Of a stretch of 64,000 nt of DNA, positions 24,369 through 35,825 are shown piece by piece. Position numbers and translations under genes: made by a program. The notes below the pieces were generated by a model that made no database searches, had not been told where the DNA came from, and was given only the letters and a program-made list of their open reading frames with translations. The stretch is taken from positions 226,096 through 290,095 of the forward strand of contig JAGFNQ010004003.1 of assembly GCA_024364735.1 (NCBI GenBank). The letters run 5' to 3'. Source of the stretch: Boesenbergia rotunda. Lineage: Eukaryota > Streptophyta > Magnoliopsida > Zingiberales > Zingiberaceae. Numbering within the stretch: position 1 is the first letter of the stretch; every line of letters starts with the position of its first letter.

Positions 24369-24505
24369 CGGTTAATTAGAGATAAATCCCTAATCCAAAA
24401 GATGCCTTTGTGTCCGCTCCCCAAGTAAGTAAACAAATGTTTCAACTCCCTATTTTTTAGTTTTAACTCCCCAATACATAAATTTACTAATATACCCTTC
24501 TTACT
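24369..24505 (+). repeat. Left terminal inverted repeat of the MULE
   Basis: Pairs with the reverse complement of 39300-39429. Shared phrases include TCCCTAATC near the end, and AACTCC(C)(T/C)AATACATAAATTTAC plus TACCCTT further in. Identity is moderate with small indels, which is common for MULE termini. Confidence 0.8.
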
Positions 24506-24524
24506 TTTCCCGCTTTTGATTTTC

Positions 24525-24790
24525 CCGCATTTCTTCTCCCGCAGCTTCGTTTTCCCCTGTTTTCTTCCCGACATAATCTCGGCGTCCTTCACCGGCGAAA
24601 TCAAGCCAGCTTTCTCTCTTCAATTTCCTTCTCCCGCGAGTTCTTGACGACACATTCTCGGCGTTCTTCACCGGCGAAATCAAGCCAGCTTCCTCTCCGG
24701 CGTTTCCTTCTTCCCAAATTTCTTGACGACTTAATCTCGTAAACCCTAATCAGCGAAATCAAGGCAAGTCGACCATTTTCCTCTCCCCCA
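24525..24790. repeat. Subterminal tandem repeats (about three units of 80-95 bp)
   Basis: Three units contain TTCTTCCCGACATAATCTCG-like, TCACCGGCGAAATCAAGCCAG-like and TTTCCTTCTCCC-like segments in the same order. They lie between the left terminus and the Ulp1-like gene, where its promoter and leader would be. Confidence 0.7.
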
Positions 24791-25335
24791 TTTCTTCCCG
24801 ACACAATGTGAAGCAAGATTATAGCCGTGTAGATCCATCAACCCACCGACGAGGAGACTGAATCAAGCTTTGTCGCCGGAGATAGAGTTGAAGTCAGGCA
24901 TTTTTTGTACATTTTTTATCTATTAGTCGGAACTCTCTAATTATCATCTTTCTTATTTCCCTATTCGTTTAAACAAAGATTAGTGATTGATTAAGTACAA
25001 CTTCGCCCTATTATAAGTATATTGTTACTATTCCTATGAGATTTCAATTTATCAATACTATTTGCATCATTCTTTAAAAATTTAAGAATTCCTTGATCAT
25101 AGATAAGTGGTGAGAGGGAGGTAAATAGGCAATTGTCAGCAATTGTCATTTCTATAGATAAATAGGCAATTGTTCATGTTTAATGATGATATTAAATTTT
25201 TTCTATTATTATTAAATTGAATGTTTATTGTTTGTAAGTAGGCAAATGTTTACTTGATTAATTTTCAGTTTACTTTATGGTCTAAATACTAAAATTGTGT
25301 TGGATATTTCGAGTAAGAGTTGAACAGAATCAAAG

Positions 25336-28011
25336 ATGGTGAAGACTAAGAAAGAAGCAAAGAATAACAAAGATGCTAAAGAGGTTAACAGTGGGAAAAA
25401 AGCTCAGTTTCGGTGTTCACCTACTTTTTTTAGAGCTGTGATGGATGAAGTGGGACCGAAAATGACTGATAAGCAAAAGGAGAGTATTCAAAACACTCCA
25501 TTTGGTATATGGCTTAAGATGCCCAAATTGGCAATCAGCAGCTCCAGAGTTGATATAATTTTAAAAAGATTTCAGTTGCAATCTCATTCATTTGTGTTTG
25601 GTGAAAATATTGTTGTTCCCTTTACATCACCAGAGTTTTCCATTGTTCTTGGCTTACGTTATGCAGGGCAACCAGTTGATTTAGATGTGAATTTGGAGTC
25701 CAAATTTGTTGCTCAGTATTTCTCTGGGAAAGTTGGCAATGTGACCAGAAGTGCAATCTATGATAGACTATCCTCTTTAGCTGGATCAGAGAGTAACTCA
25801 GATGTGGATGATTTTGTTCGGATGTTTATTTGTTTAGTGTTTAATTGTATCATTTTTCCTGTGGCCAACTACTCAACACCTCGATTCATTATGCCATACA
25901 TTGATGACCTGACCACCTTCTTTGATTATTCGTGGGGAGATGCGGCTTATAGATTTTTGAGCAATCAAATTTTCAAATATATTGGAAAGGGTGATGTTAG
26001 AAGAAAGAAGTATTTAGATGGTTCAACTGTTGGATTGATGGTGAGTTTTTTTAGTATGCTTTTATTATGTTTTGTTCTGTTATACTAATAAATTTATTTA
26101 TTTAGGGATGGTTATATGAAAGAATACCTTCACTTGGCGTAGTACGTTCACTACATACTTTTCCCAGGTTGTTCCGTTGGGGGGAAAGTAAGATACCTAA
26201 CAAACCTGATTTAGCGGAGAGGTTATTGAATTCCATTGACTATAGTAAAGTAAGTTCATATTTTATAGTAGACATACTCAAATATGATGAATTGTAGTGA
26301 CCTTTTAATTTTAATTGTGAAAAGGTGTTATCCATTGTACCATTTTCGGATGAAGATATACTGTTTCATCATAGGCGAGCAAGTTTATCGGTAATATTAT
26401 CATTAAATAAGTATTTTGTTAAATGAAGTTGAGAAAATATTTATTTGCTATAAGAATCTTGTAATTTTTTCAGGGCTCAGAATGTGTTAAATGTGGTGGA
26501 TTGATTGCTGGCACAAGTTGGGCCAATACTGAACCAATGGAGAAAGAGTTTGGTCGTGAGCTACATCCACAGACTGATGATATCAGTGGGTCAGAATACA
26601 ACAAGAGAGTTGAAGTTAAAGACTCCATTGAAGGTGAAATGGCTGGGTTTGTTGAAGTGCCGGTTGAAAAGAATATAGTAGAGCAATTTGTGCCCTCTAT
26701 TGCAATGACGGTTAGGACAAGGGCAGACAGAATGAAGAAAAAAAAGGATGAAATATATGTTACGCCGCCGAGTACAACACCTAAACGTAGGAGGAAGGCA
26801 GGCAAAGAGGTGTTAGCATCAATTGTAGACCCAATAGTGTTGGAAGAGGTGTTAGCATCAATTTCTCGTTTATTTATTTATTGTTAACCATGTTTCTATT
26901 TTATTCTTATGTTCTTAAATCTATCTACATAGGGAGAGACGACTATAGATGTTGCTACAATTGGAAGGGATGCTGTTGCGGATGTGATGAATAAATATAG
27001 AGAAATGAGAAATTTTTGTGGATATGAAGAAGCAACTGATGAAGAGCGAGAGATGGTAACAGAATATCTTTCTCGAGATAAGTTAGAGTATGTTAATCTT
27101 GTACATGTTTCCTTTTCTAGAATATTAGTCCTTTATAGTGAAATATTATATAAATTTTCAAATTTACAGTGTGGTTGTGTGGGAGGAAGATTATGTGGTC
27201 CTTGATGGCCTCCAATTCTGTGAATTCTTATTTCGTAATCCAGTTGGATCCGAAATTATTGATTGTTACATGAGAATAATGAGAAAGCAAAGTGTCAAGA
27301 AAGGGTTTGAAATTTTTGGCATGGACATGGGTGTTCAGGTTTGTGGTGTTCTTTGACCTTACAAATGAATTCTTTAATTTTTGTTTACAATGAGAAATAT
27401 GACTCTATTTCTACATGTAGAGAGAAGTCCTTCATAAATTGGAAGGACATAGGCGTAATCGATTGCTGCGGAAGGGAGAATATGAAGAATTTGTTGGAAA
27501 ACTTACTTCAGTGACAAGGAATCAATTAAAACATCCTAATGAAGATTTATTTACAAGATGCAGATATATTATTTTTCTCTTGAACTATGGATGGCATTGG
27601 TATCTATTATTCTATTCAACAAGAGAAAGCAAATTCAAGACCATGAACTCGAAACCTCATCCAGCTGCTTTCGGGACAGCGAAAGTTTATGTAAGTTTCA
27701 TCATTTGTATTTCAATAACTCTTAAAACTTAAATTTCACAGCTGAATCAATATTTGCAGGCTGAATTTTTGGCTGGATACATGAAAAATTTCTCAGGCTT
27801 TGACCTTGGTAAAATAACAGTAATGAAAACAAAGTGTCGTCACCAAGGCGAGACACTCGATTGTGGTGTTTTTACTTGTTTGTGGATTGAGTGTCTAGCG
27901 CTTGATGATGATGAAATATGGAATTATGAAAAACAGGTAAAGATGGATGCGTATCGGGCACACATGGCAGCAATTATTCTGTCAGATGAAAATGGAATTA
28001 TGAAGAAGTAG
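25336..28011 (+). CDS. Ulp1-like (C48 family) cysteine protease-domain protein of the MULE
   Basis: Spliced model: 25336-26040, 26106-26249, 26325-26390, 26474-26848, 26933-27087, 27170-27338, 27421-27690, 27742-28011. The sum is 2154 nt (717 aa), all with GT..AG borders and matching phases. The N-terminal 300 residues (for example HSFVFGENIVVPFTSPEF and VLGLRYAG) resemble the DUF1985-like region found ahead of Ulp1 domains in plant transposon proteins. A lysine-rich middle follows. The C-terminal 200 residues carry a C48-type core: NYGWHWYLLFY (His), TMNSK at the usual Asp position (Asn here), and Gln then Cys in HQGETLDCGVFTC. Ulp1 enzymes cleave SUMO or related conjugates. What this transposon protein cleaves, if anything, is unknown. 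The acceptor at 27742 was chosen over one at 27760 because LNQYLQ reads in frame. Confidence 0.8.
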
Positions 28012-28429
28012 ACTTTTCTAATCTCATGTTATTATGAATTTTGGTGGAAAACGTATATTTGTTGTAAGTTGGTGTATCTGCAGATATTCTCATCTTCATC
28101 ACCTTTAGCCTATGTAATTATGGTTGTGAGTTGCTGAATGTTATGGATAGTGGATGTTTTGTTGTTGAAATATGGAAAATATGTGATTATGGATGATTAT
28201 GGATGTTTTGTTGCTGATTATGGATGATTTGTTGTGGAAAAAATTATGCATGATTATGTGCTAAGTGATGTCAATGTGATCTTATTGAGCATTTCATTTT
28301 CTGATGCATTCGGCATTCTGTTTCATTTCTTAGTTAATGATTTTGATTGCTCTTCACTTGCATTTGATATGATCTGAGATTCAAAGTGTTCAGGTAGAGT
28401 ATGTATTCTTACTTGCTTTATGATATATA
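28012..28429. other. Spacer between the Ulp1-like gene and the inverted array
   Basis: Non-coding. It contains a run of short imperfect repeats built on TTATGGATGATT and GTTTTGTTG (about 28130-28260), and probably the 3' untranslated region of the Ulp1-like gene. Confidence 0.5.
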
Positions 28430-31400
28430 TTCTTCACTTGCTGTGTTGGAGCAGAGTGTGTTTCATAGAAGACAGTTCCTATAAATCTTGAGCATTTGTT
28501 GTTGTTGTTGTGTGAGTTCAGTTATGAAACTGAATGTTTGTTCAGTTATGAAAATTAATGTTTGTTCAGTTATGAAACTCATTGTTATGATTTGTGTACT
28601 CTTTATGTGCATGACATATGTGGGATATACAAAGGAGATGCTGTCAGAATTTCAGCCGAAATTGAGTACAGATCAGCAGAAATTGAGTACAGATTGATGA
28701 AAATCGAGTACAAGGATAGGAAACCTATACCTCTCTCATGATCTTGATGCAAATTCTATTGTAGTTAGAGTCCAAGGTTAGGAAAACAAGTAGGATCATG
28801 ATATATGTCATATTATTTGACAATCCAAGAGTTGGCAAGACCATGGGGATTTTGAGTACAAATTGATGCAATTTCAGTACACATTGGCTGAAATCGAGTA
28901 CAAATCAGCCCAAATTGAGTACAGATTGATGAAAATCGAGTACAAGGTTAGGAAACTTATTCCTCTCTCATGATCTTGATGCAAAGTCCATTGTAGTTAG
29001 AGTCCAAGGTTAGGAAAACAAGATAGGATCATGATATATGCCCTATTATTTGACAATCCAAGAGTTGGCAAGACCATGGGGATTTTGAGTACAAATTGAT
29101 GCAATTTCAGTACACATTGGCTGAAATCGAGTACAAATCAGCCCAAATTGAGTACGGATTGATGAAAATCGAGTACAAGGTTAGGAAACCTATACCTCTC
29201 TCATGATCTTGATGCAAAGTCCATTGTAGTTAGAGTCCAAGGTTAGGAAAAACAAGATAAGATCATGAGAGAGGTATCACTTACCTCTCTCATGATCTTG
29301 ATACAAAGTCCATTGTAGTTGAGTCCAAGGTTAGGAAAACAAGATATGATCATGATATATGCCCTATTATTTGACAATCCAAGAGTTGGCAAGGCCATGG
29401 GGATTTTGAGTACAAATTGATGCAATTTCAGTACACATTGGCTGAAATCGAGTACAAATCAGCCCAAATTGAGTACAGATTGATGAAAATCGAGTACAAG
29501 GATAGGAAGCCTATACCTCTCTCATGATCTTGATGCAAAGTCCATTGTAGTTAGAGTCCAAGGTTAGGAAAAACAAGATAGGATCATGAGAGAGGTATCA
29601 CTTACCTCTCTCATGATCTTGATGCAAAGTCTATTGTAGTTGAGTCCAAGGTTAGGAAAACAAGATAGGATCATGATATATGCCCTATTATTTGACAATC
29701 CAAGAGTTGGCAAGACCATGGGGATTTTGAGTACAAATTGATGCAATTTCAGTACACATTAGCTGAAATCGAGTATAAATCAGCCCAAATTGAGTACAGA
29801 TTGATGAAAATCGAGTACAAGGATAGGAAACCTATACCTCTCTCATGATCTTGATGCAAAGTCCATTGTAGTTAGAGTCCAAGGTTAGGAAAAACAAGAT
29901 AGGATCATGAGAGAGGTATCACTTACCTTTCTCATGATCTTGATGCAAAGTCTATTGTAATTAGAGTCCAAGGTTAGGAAAACAAGATAGGATCATTATA
30001 TATGCCCTATTATTTGACAATCCAAAAGTTGGCAAGACCATGGGGATTTTGAGTACAAATTTATGCAATTTCAGTACACATTGGCTGAAATCGAGTACAA
30101 ATCAGCCCAAATTGAGTACAGATTGATGAAAATCGAGTACAAGGATAGGAAACCTATACCTCTCTCATGATCTTGATGCAAAGTCCATTATAGTTAGAGT
30201 CCAAGGTTAGGAAAAACAAGATAGGATCATGAGAGAGGTATCACTTACCTCTCTCATGATCTTGATGCAAAGTCTATTGTAATTAGAGTCCAAGGTTAGG
30301 AAAACAAGATAGGATCATGATATATGCCCTATTATTTGACAATCCAAGAGTTGGCAAGACCATGGGGATTTTGAGTACAAATTGATGCAATTTCAGTACA
30401 CATTGGCTGAAATCGAGTACAAATCAGCCCAAATTGAGTACAGATTTATGAAAATCGAGTACAATGGACTTTGCATCAAGATCATGAGAGAGGTATAGGT
30501 TTCCTAACCTTGTACTCGATTTTCATCAATCTGTACTAAATTTGGGCTGATTTGTACTCGATTTCAGCCAATGTGTACTGAAATTGCATCAATTTGTACT
30601 CAAAATCCCCATGGTCTTGCCAACTCTTGGATTGTCAAATAATAGGGCATATATCATGATCCTATCTTGTTTTCCTAACCTTGGACTCTAATTACAATAG
30701 ACTTTGCATCAAGATCATGAGAGAGGTAAGTGATACCTCTCTCATGATCCTATCTTGTTTTTCCTAACCTTGGACTCTAACTACAATGGACTTTGCATCA
30801 AGATCATGAGAAAGGTAAATGTTTCCTATCCTTGTACTCGATTTTCATCAATCTGTACTCAATTTGGGTTGATTTGTACTCGATTTCAGCCAATGTGTAC
30901 TGAAATTGCATCAATTTGTACTCAAAATCCCCATGGTATTGCCAACTCTTGGATTGTCAAATAATAGGGCATATATCATGATCCTATCTTGTTTTCCTAA
31001 CCTTGGACTCTAATTACAATAGACTTTGCATCAAGATAATGAGAGAGGTAAGTGATATCTCTCTTATGATTCTATCTTGTTTTTCCTAACCTTGGACTCT
31101 AACTACAATGGACTTTGCATAAAGATCATGAGAGAGGTATAGGTTTCCTATCCTTGTACTCGATTTTCATCAATCTGTACTCAATTTGGGCTGATTTGTA
31201 CTCGATTTCAGCCAATGTGTACTGAAATTGCATCAATTTGTACTCAAAATCCCCATGGTCTTGCCAACTCTTGGATTGTCAAATAATAGGGCATATATCA
31301 TGATCCTATCTTGTTTTCCTAACCTTGGACTCTAATTACAATAGACTTTGCATCAAGATCATGAGAGAGGTAAGTGATACCTCTCTTATGATCCTATCTT

Positions 31401-34400
31401 GTTTTTCCTAACCTTGGACTCTAACTACAATGGACTTTGCATAAAGATCATGAGAGAGGTATAGGTTTCCTATCCTTGTACTCGATTTTCATCAATCTGT
31501 ACTCAATTTGGGCTGATTTGTACTCGATTTCAGCCAATGTGTACTGAAATTGCATCAATTTGTACTCAAAATCCCCATGGTCTTGCCAACTCTTGGATTG
31601 TCAAATAATAGGGCATATATCATGATCCTATCTTGTTTTCCTAACCTTGGACTCTAATTACAATAGACTTTGCATCAAGATCATGAGAGAGGTAAGTGAT
31701 ACCTCTCTCATGATCCTATCTTGTTTTTCCTAACCTTGGACTCTAACTACAATGGACTTTGCATCAAGATCATGAGACAGGTAAATGTTTCCTATCCTTG
31801 TACTCGATTTTCATCAATCTGTACTCAATTTGGGTTGATTTGTACTCGATTTCAGCCAATGTGTACTGAAATTGCATCAATTTGTACTCAAAATCCCCAT
31901 GGTATTGCCAACTCTTGGATTGTCAAATAATAGGGCATATATCATGATCCTATCTTGTTTTCCTAACCTTGGACTCTAATTACAATAGACTTTGCATCAA
32001 GATCATGAGAGAGGTAAGTGATACCTCTCTTATGATTCTATCTTGTTTTTCCTAACCTTGGACTCTAACTACAATGGACTTTGCATAAAGATCATGAGAG
32101 AGGTATAGGTTTCCTATCCTTGTACTCGATTTTCATCAATCTGTACTCAATTTGGGCTGATTTGTACTCGATTTCAGCCAATGTGTACTGAAATTGCATC
32201 AATTTGTACTCAAAATCCCCATGGTCTTGCCAACTCTTGGATTGTCAAATAATAGGGCATATATCATGATCCTATCTTGTTTTCCTAACCTTGGACTCTA
32301 ATTACAATAGACTTTGCATCAAGATGATGAGAGAGGTAAGTGATACCTCTCTCATGATCCTATCTTATTTTTCCTAACCTTGAACTCTAACTACAATGAA
32401 CTTTGCATCAAGATCATGAGAGAGGTAAAGGTTTCCTATCCTTGTACTCGATTTTCATCAATCTGTACTCAATTTGGGCTGATTTGTACTCGATTTTAGC
32501 CAATGTGTACTGAAATTGCATCAATTTGTACTCAAAATTCCCATGGTCTTGCCAACTCTTGGATTGTCAAATAATAGGGCATATATCATGATCTTATCTT
32601 GTTTTCCTAACCTTGGACTCTAATTACAATAGACTTTGCATCAAGATCATGAGAGAGGTAAGTGATACCTCTCTTATGATCCTATCTTGTTTTTCCTAAC
32701 CTTGGACTCTAACTACAATGGACTTTGCATCAAGATCATGAGAGAGGTATAGGTTTCCTATCCTTGTACTCGATTTTCATCAATCTGTACTCAATTTGGG
32801 CTGATTTGTACTCGATTTCAGCCAATGTGTACTGAAATTGCATCAATTTATACTCAAAATCTCCATGGTCTTGCCAACTCTTGGATTGTCAAATAATAGG
32901 GCATATATCATGATCCTATCTTGTTTTCCTAACCTTGAACTCTAATTACAATAGATTTTGCATCAAGATCATGAGAGAGGTAAGTGATACATCTCTTATG
33001 ATCCTATCTTGTTTTTCCTAACCTTGGACTCTAACTACAATGGACTTTGCATCAAGATCATGAGAGAGGTATAGGTTTCCTATCCTTGTACTCGATTTTC
33101 ATCAATCTGTACTCAATTTGGGCTGATTTGTACTCGATTTCAGCCAATGTGTACTGAAATTGCATCAATTTGTACTCAAAATCCCCATGGTCTTGCCAAC
33201 TCTTGGATTGTCAAATAATAGGGCATATATCATGATCCTATCTTGTTTTCCTAACCTTGGACTCTAATTACAATAGACTTTGCATCAAGATCATGAGAGA
33301 GGTAAGTGATACCTCTCTCATGATCCTATCTTGTTTTTCCTAACCTTGGACTCTAACTACAATGAACTTTGCATCAAGATCATGAGAGAGGTAAAGGTTT
33401 CCTATCCTTGTACTCGATTTTCATCAATCTGTACTCAATTTGGGCTGATTTGTACTCGATTTTAGCCAATGTGTACTGAAATTGCATCAATTTGTACTCA
33501 AAATCCCCATGGTCTTGCCAACTCTTGGATTGTCAAATAATAGGGCATATATCATGATCCTATCTTGTTTTCCTAACCTTGGACTCTAATTACAATAGAC
33601 TTTGCATCAAGATCATGAGAGAGGTAAGTGATACCTCTCTTATGATCCTATCTTGTTTTTCCTAACCTTGGACTCTAACTACAATGAACTTTGCATAAAG
33701 ATCATGAGAGAGGTATAGGTTTCCTATCCTTGTACTCGATTTTCATCAATCTGTACTCAATTTGGGCTGATTTGTACTCGATTTCAGCCAATGTGTACTG
33801 AAATTGCATCAATTTGTACTCAAAATCCCCATGGTCTTGCCAACTCTTGGATTGTCAAATAATAGGGCATATATCATGATCCTATCTTGTTTTCCTAACC
33901 TTGGACTCTAATTACAATAGACTTTGCATCAAGATCATGAGAGAGGTAAGTGATACCTCTCTCATGATCCTATCTTGTTTTTCCTAACCTTGGACTCTAA
34001 CTACAATGGACTTTGCATCAAGATCATGAGAGAGGTAAAGGTTTCCTATCCTTGTACTCGATTTTCATCAATCTGTACTCAATTTGGGCTGATTTGTACT
34101 CGATTTCAGCCAATGTGTACTGAAATTGCATCAATTTGTACTCAAAATCCCCATGGTCTTGCCAACTCTTGGATTGTCAAATAATAGGGCATATATCATG
34201 ATCTTATCTTGTTTTCCTAACCTTGGACTCTAATTACAATAGACTTTGCATCAAGATCATGAGAGAGGTAAGTGATACCTCTCTTATGATCCTATCTTGT
34301 TTTTCCTAACCTTGGACTCTAACTACAATGGACTTTGCATCAAGATCATGAGAGAGGTATAGGTTTCCTATCCTTGTACTCGATTTTCATCAATCTGTAC

Positions 34401-35398
34401 TCAATTTGGACTGATTTGTACTCGATTTCAGCCAATGTGTACTGAAATTGCATCAATTTGTACTCAAAATCCCCATGGTCTTGCCAACTCTTGGATTGTC
34501 AAATAATAGGGCATATATCATGATCCTATCTTGTTTTCCTAACCTTGGACTCTAGCTACAATCGACTTTGCATCAAGATCATGAGAGAGGTATAGGTTTC
34601 CTATCCTTGTACTCGATTTTCATCAATCTGTACTCAATTTGGGCTGATTTGTACTCGATTTCAGCCAATGTGTACTGAAATTGCATCAATTTGTACTCAA
34701 AATCCCCATGGCCTTGCCAACTCTTGGATTGTCAAATAATAGGGCATATATCATGATCCTATCTTGTTTTCCTAACCTTGGACTCAACTACAATGGACTT
34801 TGTATCAAGATCATGAGAGAGGTAAGTGATACCTCTCTCATGATCTTATCTTGTTTTTCCTAACCTTGGACTCTAACTACAATGGACTTTGCATCAAGAT
34901 CATGAGAGAGGTATATGTTTTCTAACCTTGTACTCGATTTGCATAAATTTATACTCAATTTGGGCTAATATGTACTCGATTTCAGCCAATGTGTACTGAA
35001 ATTGCATCATTTTGTACTCAAAATCCCAATGGCCTTTCCAACTCTTGGATTGTCAAATAATAGGGCATATATCATGATCCTATCTTGTTTTCCTAACCTT
35101 CGGCTCTACTACTGAAATTGTATCAATCTGTACTCAATTTCTGCTGATCTGCACTCAATTTCGGCTGAAATTCTGACAGCATCTCCTTTGTATATCCCAC
35201 ATATGTCATGCACATAAAGAGTACACAAATCATAACAATGAATTTCATAACTGAACAAACATTTATTTTCATAACTGAACAAACATTCAGTTTTATAACT
35301 GAACTCACACAACAACAACAACAAATACTCAAGATTTATAGGAACTGTCTTCTATGAAACACACTCTGCTCCAACACAGCAAGTGAAGATTTGACAAT
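28430..35398. repeat. 7-kb inverted repeat made of tandem arrays (foldback array)
   Basis: Outer parts of the arms (28430-28700 and 35100-35398) are inverted copies of each other, including GTGTTGGAGCAGAGTGTG and a TTG-repeat tract. Inside, the left arm has about seven unit starts (near 28697, 28929, 29161, 29480, 29803, 30126, 30446), spaced 232, 232, then about 320 bp. After the centre near 30463 the orientation flips and about fifteen units follow to 35100, mostly at about 322 bp. Units contain GAGTACA motifs, a GACAATCCAAGAGTTGGCAA segment and a local palindrome with CATGAGAGAGGTA. Short open frames recur once per unit but are by-products. The array lies between convergent 3' gene ends. 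Confidence 0.95.
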
Positions 35399-35825
35399 CA
35401 AAAGCATTCAGTTTCATAACTGAACTAGCATTCATGTTCACACTTGAACTAACACAATAACAACAACAAATACGAGTTATTACCAAAACTATGAATACAG
35501 ATATCACACCAAGCTTAAACATCAACTAGTATCAAGCCCACATTACATAGACAGTTCCCGGTACTTAAACATCACTAACATAACATAATATTAAAGGACC
35601 ATTACACCAAGAGCACGCCCTGAATAATTGCACTGGTTCGAGTACTCCTTCTCTTAGGTACATCCTTGCTTCTTGCTTGTTCTATCATCCTCTTTTTCCT
35701 GTAAATTGGAAAATGTATTAGAGATCAAATATATGAGTACATGCTCATTAAAAGAAATTTCAGAATACAATGTTTTACTTGTAAATCAAACAGTTCCATA
35801 CTATTTTCACAAAATAAAAGTAGAG

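Noticed and set aside
30755..34184. Recurring frames of 60-69 residues in the inverted array, including Cys-rich frames at 28488 and 35123
   Set aside because: They repeat with the DNA unit, vary with its substitutions and lack start context or known domains.
28430..35398. CRISPR-like or satellite interpretation of the array
   Set aside because: This is plant nuclear DNA. Units are 320 bp with no short-repeat/spacer pattern, and the array lies inside a bounded transposon and changes orientation.
35590..35700. Possible extra 3' exon of the MULE transposase (basic, RRSTRTSAI..)
   Set aside because: The main frame ends naturally just after the C-terminal zinc knuckle at 35826, and no suitable donor precedes that stop.
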